From: Isoptericola halalbus
GTDB lineage: Bacteria; Actinomycetota; Actinomycetes; Actinomycetales; Cellulomonadaceae
Length of the DNA: 58,809 nucleotides
Assembly: GCA_009663185.1 (NCBI GenBank)
Contig: VJZX01000019.1
Coordinates: forward strand, 1-58,809
Direction: 5' to 3'
This document shows, one piece after another, positions 31,906 through 41,500 of this stretch. Every line of letters starts with the position of its first letter. Within the stretch, counting starts at the first letter, position 1. The notes beneath the pieces are model-generated. The model saw only the letters and a list, made by a program, of their open reading frames with translations, ran no database searches and was not told the origin of the DNA. Position numbers and translations under genes: made by a program.

Positions 31906-32873
31906 CCGCCGTGCTTGACCGCGAGGCGGCGGCACGGCCGGGCGGGCAAGACCTCCGCAGGACGAGCCGCAGGCGGTCCCTGCGACACCGCCTGCGGCGC
32001 CACTGGCAGCTCTACGCGCTGCTCATCCTCCCCGTGGCCTGGTTCGTCACCTTCAGCTACATCCCGATGGCGAACAACGTGATCGCGTTCAAGGACTACA
32101 ACGTGGTCGACGGGATCTGGGGCAGCCCCTGGGTCGGGTTCGAGCACTTCGAGCGGTTCTTCGCCAACCCGGTCGCGTGGGACCTCATCCGCAACACGCT
32201 GTTCCTGAGCCTGTACGGCTTCGTGGCCGGGTTTCCCATCCCGGTCATCCTGGCCCTGGCCCTCAACGAGGTGCGTCTGCGGTTCTTCAAGCGGACCGTC
32301 CAGCTGGTTACCTATGCGCCCCACTTCCTCTCGACGGTCATCGTCGTGTCGATGATCATCCTGATCTTCTCGCCGCGGATCGGGTTCATGGCCGACGTCC
32401 TCGGTTTCTTCGGCATGTCCACGAACCTCCTCGCCGACCCGGACTCCTTCAGGCACGTCTACGTCTGGAGCGACATCTGGCAGACCGCCGGGTACTCGGC
32501 GATCATCTTCATGGCCGCGCTCGCCGGCATCGACCCGAGCCTGTACGAGGCCGCCCGCCTCGACGGAGCCAACCGCCTGCAGAAGATCTGGCACATCGAC
32601 CTGCCAGGGATCGCGCCGACAGTCGTGGTCGTGATGATCCTGAGCGTCGGAAGCATCATGGCGATCGGCTTCGAGAAGGCGTTCCTGCTGCAGAACCCTC
32701 TCAATCTCTCGCAGTCGGAGATCATCGCGACCTACACCTACAAGATCGGCCTGCTCAGCGCCGACTTCAGCCTCGCGACGGCGATCGGGCTGTTCAACTC
32801 CGTCATCAATCTCATCCTGCTCCTTGCCGTCAACACCGTTTCCAAGCGCGTGACCGGTAACGGGCTGTGGTGA
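31902..32873 (+). CDS. Carbohydrate ABC transporter permease, LplB/YteP type
   Basis: A 323-residue six-helix permease. It has the N-terminal helix LYALLILPVAWFVTFSYIPM, the typical RTVQLVTYAPHFLSTVIVV and the EAA loop YEAARLDGANRLQKIWHIDLPGIAP. LplB/YteP-type permeases import di- and oligosaccharides such as pectin or host-glycan fragments. It probably pairs with the permease 14 bases downstream and the lipoprotein at 33894. No ATPase gene accompanies them. Confidence 0.93.
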   Translation: MTAVLDREAAARPGGQDLRRTSRRRSLRHRLRRHWQLYALLILPVAWFVTFSYIPMANNVIAFKDYNVVDGIWGSPWVGFEHFERFFANPVAWDLIRNTLFLSLYGFVAGFPIPVILALALNEVRLRFFKRTVQLVTYAPHFLSTVIVVSMIILIFSPRIGFMADVLGFFGMSTNLLADPDSFRHVYVWSDIWQTAGYSAIIFMAALAGIDPSLYEAARLDGANRLQKIWHIDLPGIAPTVVVVMILSVGSIMAIGFEKAFLLQNPLNLSQSEIIATYTYKIGLLSADFSLATAIGLFNSVINLILLLAVNTVSKRVTGNGLW

Positions 32874-32887
32874 AGGGAGAGCATGCA

Positions 32888-33847
32888 ATGACCTTCGCGA
32901 CCGCGACCCGACCGGACTTTGCGGCCGAGCCGGAGTCCGAACGCCGCAAGGCGCGCCGCCGCCCCATCCAGATGCGCGACACCGGCTTCGACCGCGTCTT
33001 CATGGTGGGGGTCTACCTCCTCCTGACGACCTTCCTGCTCATCGTGCTCGTGCCGCTGATCAACATCGTGGCCAGCTCCTTCTCGAGCCCGGCGGCGGTG
33101 TCGGGCGGACGGGTGTTCCTGCGGCCCGTCGACTTCACGTTCAACGGATACCGAGCGGTGCTGAGCAACTCCGCCATCCTCACCGGCTTTGGCAACTCGC
33201 TGTTCTACGTCGTCGTCGGGACCCTGATCAGCCTCGCCCTGACCGTCATGATCGCCTACCCGCTCTCGCGCTCTGACCTCGTAGGGCGGCGTGCGCTGAT
33301 CGGGGGCGTCCTGTTCACGATGCTGTTCAGCGGGGGGCTGATCCCGACCTACATGGTCGTGCGGTCGCTCGGGATGCTGGACACCCGGTGGGCGATGACC
33401 ATCCCCGCCGCGCTCGGGGCCTGGCAGGTGCTGATCGCGATGACGTACTTCCGGTCCTCGATTCCCGGCGAGCTCTACGAGGCCGCCCAGCTCGACGGCG
33501 CCAGCGATCTGCGGTTCCTGTGGTCGGTGGTGCTGCCGCTGTCGAAGCCGCTGCTGGCAGTCATCGCGCTCATGTACGGCATCGGGCAGTGGAACCAGTA
33601 CTTCAGCGCACTGATCTACCTGCGCAGCGAGGACCTGTATCCGTTGCAGCTTGTGCTGCGGAACATCTTGATCCTCAACAACAACAGCGGCGGGATGGAC
33701 CTCGCGAACCAGCTGCAGCGAGAGCAGCTCGCCGACCTCATGAAGTTCTCGCTCATCGTCGTCTCCACCGTGCCGGTCATGCTCGTGTACCCGTTCGTGG
33801 CCCGCCACTTCACCAAGGGCGTGATGATCGGCTCGGTCAAGGGCTGA
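32888..33847 (+). CDS. Carbohydrate ABC transporter permease, LplC/YtcP type
   Basis: A 319-residue permease with six helices and the EAA loop YEAAQLDGASDLRFLWSVVLPLSKP. The C-terminal FVARHFTKGVMIGSVKG is a signature of the LplC/YtcP subfamily. ATG 32888 is chosen because GGGAG lies about nine bases upstream; a GTG at 32867 would overlap the previous gene. It is the second half of the heterodimeric channel. Confidence 0.93.
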   Translation: MTFATATRPDFAAEPESERRKARRRPIQMRDTGFDRVFMVGVYLLLTTFLLIVLVPLINIVASSFSSPAAVSGGRVFLRPVDFTFNGYRAVLSNSAILTGFGNSLFYVVVGTLISLALTVMIAYPLSRSDLVGRRALIGGVLFTMLFSGGLIPTYMVVRSLGMLDTRWAMTIPAALGAWQVLIAMTYFRSSIPGELYEAAQLDGASDLRFLWSVVLPLSKPLLAVIALMYGIGQWNQYFSALIYLRSEDLYPLQLVLRNILILNNNSGGMDLANQLQREQLADLMKFSLIVVSTVPVMLVYPFVARHFTKGVMIGSVKG

Positions 33848-33893
33848 ATCACCCTTTCAATCCCCTCGGCACGTCAAGGAAAGGCAGTCAAAG

Positions 33894-35537
33894 ATGACCA
33901 GCAGATTCACCCGGGCGGCAGCGGCCGGAGCGGCGTTGGCCGTATCGGCGGGCGCGCTCGCCGCCTGCTCGCCCGCGGGGCCCGAGACCTCACCCGACGA
34001 CGTGATCACCCTCTTCGCCCCCCAGGGCGATCACGATCTGGACGAGAACGCGTTCACCAAGGTGATCGAAGAGAAGTTCGACGTCGACCTCCAGTTCGAG
34101 ACGACGACGTATGACGGGACCGCGGCCGGCGAAAAGCGGCAGGTCTCTCTCGCCAGCGGCGACTATCCCGATGCCTACCTACTGATCCCGTGGGTCAACC
34201 AGTTCTCCAACGACGAGCTGGTCAAGCTCGGCAAGCAGGGCGTCATCGTCCCGCTCGACGACCTGATCGGCGAGGAAACGCCGAACATCACCGCCGCGTT
34301 CGAGGACGAGCCCGACTACAAGCGGGCGGCGACGGCCTCGGACGGGACCATCTGGGGTCTTCCGCAGTGGAACGAGTGCTACCACTGCTCGTACGGCCAG
34401 AAGCTGTGGATGAACTCGACCTGGCTCGAGACGCTCGGACTCGAGCAGCCGACCACGCCTGACGAGCTGCGGACCGTGCTGGAGGCCTTCAAGACGAAGG
34501 ACCCCAACGGCAACGGGAAGGCCGACGAGATCCCCCTCTCGGGGTCGACCGGCAACCCGATCCTCCCGTACCTGCTGAACCCGTTCGTCTACACGGCGGG
34601 CGCGAATGCCGGGACCACCATCCCCAACTCGCTCGGAGCCGGCGGCGACGAGGTCGTCCTGCAGCCCACCCTGGACGAGTGGCGGGAGGGGATCTCCTAC
34701 GTCGCCTCCCTGTACGAGGACGGCCTGATCGACGAGGGCGCCTTCACCCAGGACGGCGATGCGCTCAATGCCAAGGGCAACAGCGCGGACGGCGTGATCC
34801 TCGGATCGGTCACCTCCCTGCACCCTGCACCCTTCGTCGCCCTCGACAGCAAGGACGGGCGCGCCAAGCAGTACGACGCCGTCCCGCCGCTGACCGGCCC
34901 GAACGGCAGCGACACGACCTGGGCCGGCCCTGCCGCCGCGGGAGGTGCGACGTTCGTGATCACGAACCGGGCCAGCGAGGCCAAGCAGCGCAAGCTCATG
35001 CAGATCATGGACTTCATCTTCACGTCCGAGGGGCACCTCCAGGGCGAGTTCGGCGTCGAAGGCGTCAACTGGGCCGGGCCCGAGGAAGGCGACGTGGCCC
35101 TCGACGAGACCGTGGAGCCGCTGTTCAAGACGCTCACGCCGCCCGAGGGCGAGGGTGTGAACAACGCCTGGGGCGCAACGACGCAATACTTCAGCGACGA
35201 GACCTTCCGCGGCGGCCAGATCGTGCCGACCGACATCTACGACCCTGCCGGCTACGAGCGGCGCCTGTTCGAGGCCACGAAGCTCTACGAGGGCAACGAG
35301 TCCGACGAGGCGTTCCCGTTCTGGGAGGCCTCGGTGGCCGGCGACACCGCCACGGAGCTGGCGACGGTCCAGACCAACGTGGAGAACTTCATCGTCCAGG
35401 CGAGCGCCGAGTTCGTCACGGGCGTCCGCGACATCGAGAGCGACAAGGACTGGGCCGAGTTCCAGCAGAACCTCACCGATCTGGGCGCAGACCGCTACGT
35501 CGAGATCTACCAGGAAGCCTGGGACGCCTCCAAGTAG
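33894..35537 (+). CDS. Extracellular sugar-binding lipoprotein (LipO/LplA type)
   Basis: A 547-residue family-1 binding protein. Signal peptide with lipobox ALAAC (Cys at about residue 25). The LipO/LplA-type calcium loop KDPNGNGKADEIP is present near residue 204. Large size and paired permeases of the LplB/LplC type suggest an oligosaccharide rather than a monosaccharide. A hairpin follows at 35556 and may protect or adjust the transcript. Confidence 0.93.
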   Translation: MTSRFTRAAAAGAALAVSAGALAACSPAGPETSPDDVITLFAPQGDHDLDENAFTKVIEEKFDVDLQFETTTYDGTAAGEKRQVSLASGDYPDAYLLIPWVNQFSNDELVKLGKQGVIVPLDDLIGEETPNITAAFEDEPDYKRAATASDGTIWGLPQWNECYHCSYGQKLWMNSTWLETLGLEQPTTPDELRTVLEAFKTKDPNGNGKADEIPLSGSTGNPILPYLLNPFVYTAGANAGTTIPNSLGAGGDEVVLQPTLDEWREGISYVASLYEDGLIDEGAFTQDGDALNAKGNSADGVILGSVTSLHPAPFVALDSKDGRAKQYDAVPPLTGPNGSDTTWAGPAAAGGATFVITNRASEAKQRKLMQIMDFIFTSEGHLQGEFGVEGVNWAGPEEGDVALDETVEPLFKTLTPPEGEGVNNAWGATTQYFSDETFRGGQIVPTDIYDPAGYERRLFEATKLYEGNESDEAFPFWEASVAGDTATELATVQTNVENFIVQASAEFVTGVRDIESDKDWAEFQQNLTDLGADRYVEIYQEAWDASK

Positions 35538-35555
35538 TCGCACCCAAGTCAACGG

Positions 35556-35589
35556 AGGCGGGCTGTCCACGCGTTGGCGCGGCCCGCCT
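35556..35589 (+). terminator. Intercistronic hairpin after the binding-protein gene
   Basis: AGGCGGGC (35556-35563) pairs with GCCCGCCT (35582-35589) over an 18-base loop. It lies between the lipoprotein and GH2 genes of one apparent operon, so it is probably a partial terminator or mRNA stabiliser. Confidence 0.5.
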
Positions 35590-35620
35590 GTCGCACCGAC
35601 AGCCTGAGAGGCCCGACCGC

Positions 35621-38047
35621 ATGATCCGCGAGCAACGCTTCATCAACGACGACTGGACGTTCGACTATGGCGAGCACCCCGGCGCCGAGCTCGAGCCCCT
35701 GAACCCCGAGTGGTACGACGTCGGCCTGCCGCACTCGTTCGACCTGCCGGACTTCCGCGAGCCCCGGTTCTACGTCGGGCACGGCTGCTACCGCAGGCGC
35801 ATCGAGGTGCCCGAGACGTGGGCCGGAAAGTGGATCGCCCTGGAGTTTCTCGGCGTGTTCCAGGTCGCCGAGGTGTTCGTCAACGGCCACCTCGTCGGGC
35901 GCCACGAGGGCGGTTACACGCCGTTCGTCGTCGACATCTCCGAGGCGGTCGCCGCCGGGCCCAACGACGTCTTCGTGCGCGTGGACAACCACTGGAACCC
36001 GCGCCTCGCACCGCGCGCCGGGGACTACAGCTTCGCCGGGGGCATCTACCGCGACGTCAGCCTGATCGTCGCCGACCGGGTCCGCATCGACTGGCACGGC
36101 ATCGGGGTGACCACCCCGGTCGTCGACCCCCAGCGGGCCGAGGTGAACGCCACGATCGAGATCGTCAACGACGAGCCCCGGCCGGTCGAGGTCGCCGTCG
36201 CGGCCGTCGTCTCCAACGAGGACCGTCCGGTCGCGCCGTTCGCCCACGTTCGCCGCACGATCCCGGCCGGCACGACGGCGGTGGTCGAGCTCGCGGGGGC
36301 TGTCGACCAGCCGCTGCTGTGGCACCCGGACCATCCACACCGCTACACGCTGAGCGCGTCGGTCGTCGTCGACGGCAGGATGCGCGACCTGCAGACGACC
36401 ACGTTCGGCATCCGCCGGTTCGAGTTCACCGCCGACCGCGGGTTCTTCCTCAACGGCGAGCACCTCGACCTGCACGGCGCCAACGTGCACCAGAACCGGG
36501 GCGGCTGGGGCGACGCGGGCACCCGCTCAGCGATCCGCCGGGACATCGCCATGGTCAAGGACCTGGGCATGAACATCATCCGCGGCTCTCACTACCCCCA
36601 CCACCCCTACTTCGCCGAGGAGTGCGACCGTCAAGGGCTCCTCTTCTGGTCCGAGCTGCACTTCTGGGGCATCGGTGGCGAGAACGTCGAGGGCTACTGG
36701 TTCGCCAGCGCCTACCCGGTGAACCCGGAGGACGAGCCCGAGTTCGAGGAGAGCTTGCGCCGGGCGCTACGCGAGATGATTCGGACCCACCGCAACCACC
36801 CCAGCATCGTCACCTGGAGCATCGGCAACGAGGCGTTCTTCAGCGACGACCACGTGATCGGCAAGGCGAAGGCGTTGACGACCGAGCTGGTGGACCTCGC
36901 GCACCAGCTCGACCCGACCCGTCCGGCCGCGGTCGGTGGCGCACAACGCAAGGGCTTCGACGTCCTGGGAGACATCGCCGGCTACAACGGCGACGGGGCC
37001 GAGATCTTCCACGACCCCGGCGTGCCGAACCTCGTCTCGGAGTACCACGGCGTCCGCGGTCGTGGCCCAGGGGAGTACGAGGTCACCTGGGAGCACGGCG
37101 TCGAGGTCGACCATCCGTGGCGCTCGGGCAAGATCCTGTGGTGCGCCTTCCACTACAAGTCGATCGCCGAGGGCGCCGGCCTCCAGGGCCTCGTCGACTA
37201 CTTCCGCATGCCGCGGCGACCGTACTACTGGTACCGCGAGAAGCTGCGCGGCATCGCCCCGCCGGTATTCTCCGAACCAGGGACGGCGGTCGCACTGCGC
37301 CTGAGCTCCGACTCCGAGACGATGCCGACGGACGGCACGGGCGACGTGCGGCTCCTGGTGGAGCTGGTCGACTCCCGCGGTGTCCGCGTCGCCGACGACC
37401 GGGCGGTGACCCTCACCGTCGTCGACGGCGATGGGCTGTTCCCCTCGGGTCGCAGCATCACGCTGTCCCCTGAGACCGACAGCCTGTGGGGCGGGGCAGG
37501 AGCGATCGAGCTCCGCACGTACGCACCCGGAACACAACGCATCCGTGCGACGTCAGACGGCGTCACGTCCGCCGAGCTGGCCGTGGTCGCAACGGGGCCG
37601 GCCAAGCCGCAGCGAGCGTGGCGGCTCGCACCGCCCGCTCCGTGGGTCACCGAACCTCCCGCGGGCACGGGCGAGGTCTCGTTGACCGCGTACCGGCCCG
37701 TCGCCGTGAGCAGTGCGGCGCCCCGATTCGAGGGCGGCAACGTGACCGCCCTGGGTAGCGGCACGTACTGGAGGGCGGCCTCGCAGAAACCGGGGGAGTG
37801 GATAGCGGCGAGTCTGGAGTTCCCCTACGAGATCCGCCGGATCGTGATCGTGTTCGCCGAGATCCCGAAGCAGCCGTGGCTGATCGAGACCAGCACGGAC
37901 GGCCGGGCGTTCGAGCCGCTCCATGAGGTCGGCCCGGGTGGTGAGGAGCTGGCGGTCCGGCTCGAGTTCGAGCCGCGCCCAGCCTCGACCGTGCGCCTGA
38001 CCTTCCCCGAGGCTCCGGTGGACGTGGAGGAGATCCGCGTCTACTGA
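35621..38047 (+). CDS. Glycoside hydrolase family 2 enzyme with C-terminal discoidin-like domain
   Basis: An 808-residue protein without signal peptide. Order: sugar-binding jelly roll (about 1-160, ending SFAGGIYRDVSLIV), Ig-like domain, and a TIM barrel with NIIRGSHYPHHPYFAEECDRQG. The acid/base Glu is in TWSIGNEAF, the nucleophile Glu in NLVSEYHGV. A further Ig-like segment follows, then a discoidin/F5-8-like domain (about 690-808). The NxK motif of glucuronidases is absent, so beta-galactosidase- or mannosidase-type activity is more likely. It lies in the ABC operon and should act on imported oligosaccharides. Confidence 0.87.
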   Translation: MIREQRFINDDWTFDYGEHPGAELEPLNPEWYDVGLPHSFDLPDFREPRFYVGHGCYRRRIEVPETWAGKWIALEFLGVFQVAEVFVNGHLVGRHEGGYTPFVVDISEAVAAGPNDVFVRVDNHWNPRLAPRAGDYSFAGGIYRDVSLIVADRVRIDWHGIGVTTPVVDPQRAEVNATIEIVNDEPRPVEVAVAAVVSNEDRPVAPFAHVRRTIPAGTTAVVELAGAVDQPLLWHPDHPHRYTLSASVVVDGRMRDLQTTTFGIRRFEFTADRGFFLNGEHLDLHGANVHQNRGGWGDAGTRSAIRRDIAMVKDLGMNIIRGSHYPHHPYFAEECDRQGLLFWSELHFWGIGGENVEGYWFASAYPVNPEDEPEFEESLRRALREMIRTHRNHPSIVTWSIGNEAFFSDDHVIGKAKALTTELVDLAHQLDPTRPAAVGGAQRKGFDVLGDIAGYNGDGAEIFHDPGVPNLVSEYHGVRGRGPGEYEVTWEHGVEVDHPWRSGKILWCAFHYKSIAEGAGLQGLVDYFRMPRRPYYWYREKLRGIAPPVFSEPGTAVALRLSSDSETMPTDGTGDVRLLVELVDSRGVRVADDRAVTLTVVDGDGLFPSGRSITLSPETDSLWGGAGAIELRTYAPGTQRIRATSDGVTSAELAVVATGPAKPQRAWRLAPPAPWVTEPPAGTGEVSLTAYRPVAVSSAAPRFEGGNVTALGSGTYWRAASQKPGEWIAASLEFPYEIRRIVIVFAEIPKQPWLIETSTDGRAFEPLHEVGPGGEELAVRLEFEPRPASTVRLTFPEAPVDVEEIRVY

Positions 38048-38110
38048 CCGCGAACCGACCCCCATCGCCGCAGCATCTGTCGAACGATCCCGAGAGGCTG
38101 GATCTCCCCG

Positions 38111-38191
38111 ATGAACCCTGATGGAGCACGCCCACAGCCCGAGTACGCGGGCTACCTCTATGCGCACTTCAAGCGCGAGTTCTGGGCATGA
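38111..38191 (+). pseudogene. Possible GH43 N-terminal remnant
   Basis: A 26-codon frame from ATG 38111 includes EYAGYLYAHFKREFW, similar to the opening strand of GH43-type arabinosidases (GYLFAHF-type) before it breaks off at TGA. There is no good ribosome site. It follows the GH2 gene on the same strand. The similarity is short, so this is tentative. Confidence 0.3.
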
Positions 38192-38270
38192 GGGAGCCGC
38201 CGGCGCTTGGGGGCGCTTCCTGGTCCAGGGTCGCGGCACTCACACGTGGAGCCCGCTCCGCACTGGATCG

Positions 38271-38388
38271 TGGGATATCGATATCACCGCACTCTGGGCC
38301 GCCCCGGCCGCGGCGGTGTCCCACGAGAGTGCGTCTTGCCAGCAAATGCCCCCACCGACTATCATCCCAGGTGGGATAACGATATCCC
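38271..38388 (+). promoter_or_regulatory. Promoter with two distant GGGATA/TATCCC operators before the lyase gene
   Basis: TTGCCA (38336-38341), an 18-base spacer and TATCAT (38360-38365). Operator 1 is GGGATAACGATATCCC (38373-38388; arms GGGATA/TATCCC) at the predicted start site, overlapped by a second repeat ATCCCA-GG-TGGGAT (38364-38377). Operator 2, containing the perfect palindrome GATATCGATATC (38274-38285), lies about 100 bp upstream, a distance suited to DNA looping. A related GGTGATATCGGTATGCC occurs at about 38562 inside the gene start. The wider stretch 38048-38533 otherwise holds only the two small frames listed separately. Confidence 0.65.
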
Positions 38389-38411
38389 GCCTGCTCTGTG
38401 AGGACTGTGCA

Positions 38412-38504
38412 ATGACGCAAGTCAGACACCGCGGACGATTCACGGACTACCGGCTCCCCGAAGACCCCTGCCACGGCGTCGTGCTGCCGGTTACCGCCGC
38501 CTGA
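38412..38504 (+). CDS. 30-codon upstream ORF, possibly a GH43 C-terminal remnant
   Basis: MTQVRHRGRFTDYRLPEDP followed by CHGVVLPVTAA, with GAGG before the ATG, located in the predicted leader of the lyase mRNA. Its end resembles the HG-x-V-x-P-x-T close of some GH43 enzymes. With the fragment at 38111 it could mark an internally deleted GH43 gene; alternatively it is a translated leader ORF. Both readings are uncertain. Confidence 0.3.
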   Translation: MTQVRHRGRFTDYRLPEDPCHGVVLPVTAA

Positions 38505-38533
38505 CCATCCAACGAAGAAGGGTCCGAACATTC

Positions 38534-41500
38534 ATGCGTTCTCTACCAGCCGCCACCGGCGGTGATATCGGTATGCCCGGGAGGCTCAGGGCCGTCGCGC
38601 TCGCCGTGACGCTCGCCCTCGTCCTCGGAGTCCTTCAGCTGGCCCCGGCCGTCGTCGAACCGGCCCGCGCCGCTGAGGGGGCCGGCTCCTGCGACGTCCA
38701 GTTCCACAGGACCGTCAGCGAGCAGGGCTTCACCCATCCCGGCGTCGGCCTGACCGAGCCGATCATCCAGAACGTGCGCGAGCAGATCGCTGCCGGAGCC
38801 GAGCCGTGGACGTCCTCGTTCGAGGCGATGAAGAGCCACCCTGCCGCAGGCGAGAGCGTGCGCTCGTCCAACGCGGGATCCGACCCGACCAAGCCGGCCT
38901 CGGACGCGTTCAACAGCCAGGGCTTCAACGGGCGCTTCAGGGCTGACGGCCAGAAGGCCTACACGCAGGCGGTCATGTACGCGCTCACCGGGAAGGAGGT
39001 CCACCGCAAGAACGCGCTGGACATCGTCCGCATCTGGGCGCAGATGGACCCCGCGAAGTACGAGTACTTCACCGACTCGCACATCCACACCGGGGTCCCG
39101 CTCTTCCGCATCGTCTCCGCTGCCGAGCTGCTGCGGTACACCAGCTGCGGCGAGGACGAGGCCTACCCGTGGACCGACGCCGACACCCAGGCCCTCACCG
39201 AGAACCTGATCAAGCCCACGATCGCGACGTTCATGTCCTCCCCGGACCACTTCATGAACCAGCACAACTACCCGCTGATGGGCTCGATGGCCGGGGCGAT
39301 CTTCATGGACGACACGGCCCTGTACGAGGAGAAGGTCGAGTGGTTCACCGTCAACTCGACCGCCAAGGACCGGGGCTTCAACGGTTCCATCAAGTGGCTC
39401 CTGAGGTGGGTCGACAAGAACGACAAGACCGGTGAGCCCATCGACGACCCGCACGTGCAGCACGTCGAGATGGGGCGCGACCAGGCTCACGGCGGCGGCG
39501 ACATCACGAACTTCGCGGTCCTGTCCCGCATGCTGCTCGCCCAGGGCACCACGGTGGACCCGGTCGACGGCACGGTCTCGACCGCCGAGGACGCAGTAGG
39601 GCCGTATGAGTTCCTGGACGACCGGATCCTGCACGCCGCCGACTACTTCTGGCAGTTCATGCTCGGCCACGACCCCGAGTGGACGCCGGTCGCCTACGCG
39701 ATCTCGCCTGACGGCACGATCCGCGACACCTACAACCACATCTCCGGCGCCTACCGCGGCCGGTACGCGACCGCGAGCTTCTGGGAGATCTACTACCACT
39801 ACAGGTTCGCTCGGGGCGAGAACCTCGAGCAGGTCGCTCCCTTCCTCGCCGAGGCCTACGCCAAGCGCCCCGGCCCGCTGTACTACCGCGGTGGCGGAGT
39901 GAACAACTCCTGGGGAGGCATGGACGGCGAGGGCGACTCGTGGCTGTTCGCACCGGCCGAGGCAGCCGGCGACTCGACTCCGCCGCTGGGTGACGACCCC
40001 AACATCCACGAGGTCGAGGAGCGGTACACCCACCTGGCCGGTGACGTCGAGGTGGGCGACGGCTATGTGCGCATGGCCGACGGGTCGAAGATCGCCTACC
40101 TCAGCGGCGCGACCAACCGCCCGCAGCTCGGATTCCGGGTCCGCACCGACGGCGAGGCCCTGATCCACCTGGGCGGCGGCAGCCGCGGCAACACCGTCAA
40201 GCGTGACAGCACCGTGATCGTCCCGGACACCGGTGGCGAATGGCGCTACGTCACGGCCGAACGGTCCATGGGCGACATCCTGTTCATCGAGACCGAGGGC
40301 GCGGCCGTCGACATCGACCACATCACCATCGACGCCGAGCTCACCGGGCCGGCCTTCGGAGAGGACGCCGCCGACCGGACCGTCGGCTGGACCGGCTCCG
40401 CCGTCGCCGTCGACCTCGCGGCGACCGCCGGCGAGGGCACGACCTACACCGCCACCGAGCTTCCCCAGGGTGCGGCGCTCGACCGGAACACGGGCACGTT
40501 GACCTGGACCCCGGGCAAGGCCGGCTCCTGGACGGTCACCGTCGCGGCCGACGACGGCACTACCGTCGCCGCCCGCCGCGTCACCCTCGCCGCAGCGAAG
40601 GACCGAAAGGGCGCCATCGCCCTCGCGTCGGACGGGTACGACCCCAATGCCAGGTACGAGTCCGCGACCAAGGCCGCCTTCATCGATGCCCGCGAGGCCG
40701 CGCTGGCACTGCACACGAAGGGAACCGACTCCCAGTTCGCGGCCGCGCTGACCGGCCTCGTCGCGGCGGTCGACGGCCTGCGTCTGCTGTCGCCGAAGAC
40801 CAACGTGGACGGCAGCCTCGACTACTCGGTCGTCGTGGTCTCCTCGACGGGCGGCGGGAACATCGGGAACTGGGTCGACGGCGACAACCAGACCGGCATC
40901 TGGTTCGGCGCGGCCGTCAATAGGTCGCACACCTTCGACTTCGGCCCCGACTACCGGGTCTCGGCGAAGAAGTTCGGGTTCCAGAGCAACATCTTCGCCG
41001 ACCGCCTCGCCAACTCGACCATGTTCGGCTCCGACGACGGCACCACCTGGACCCGGATCACCCCCGGGGTCACGGCTTTCACCCAGGACTTCAACACCCT
41101 GGACGTCGCCGAGGAGTTCGAGGACGTCCAGTTCCGTTACCTGAAGGTCCAGATGCTCGAGCCGCTACCGGACGTCCTCTACGGGAAGGTGCGGGACCTG
41201 TTCGAGATGAACGAGTTCCACATCTGGGGCGAACGCCATGAGATCGGCAACCTGATCGAGTCGGCCTCGATCGCGTCCGGCGACGCGATCGCGGGCAAGG
41301 TCGCCAACGGCGACACCGTGGACGTGACGGTCACCGCGAAGCAGCCCATCAGCGCCGTCTCGGTGAACGTGATGGGCAAGGCCGCGGAGGCCACCTCGAC
41401 CGACGGCGTCACCTGGACGGCAGCCGTGCTGCTCGACGGCGTCGAGACCGGCCCGGTCACCCTCACGGTCGACTACACCGGTGCCGACGGCACGGCCGGA

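Noticed and set aside
38543-40930. A 795-codon minus-strand frame opposite the lyase gene
   Set aside because: No motif, no ribosome site, and it is antisense to a protein with signal peptide and conserved lyase segments.
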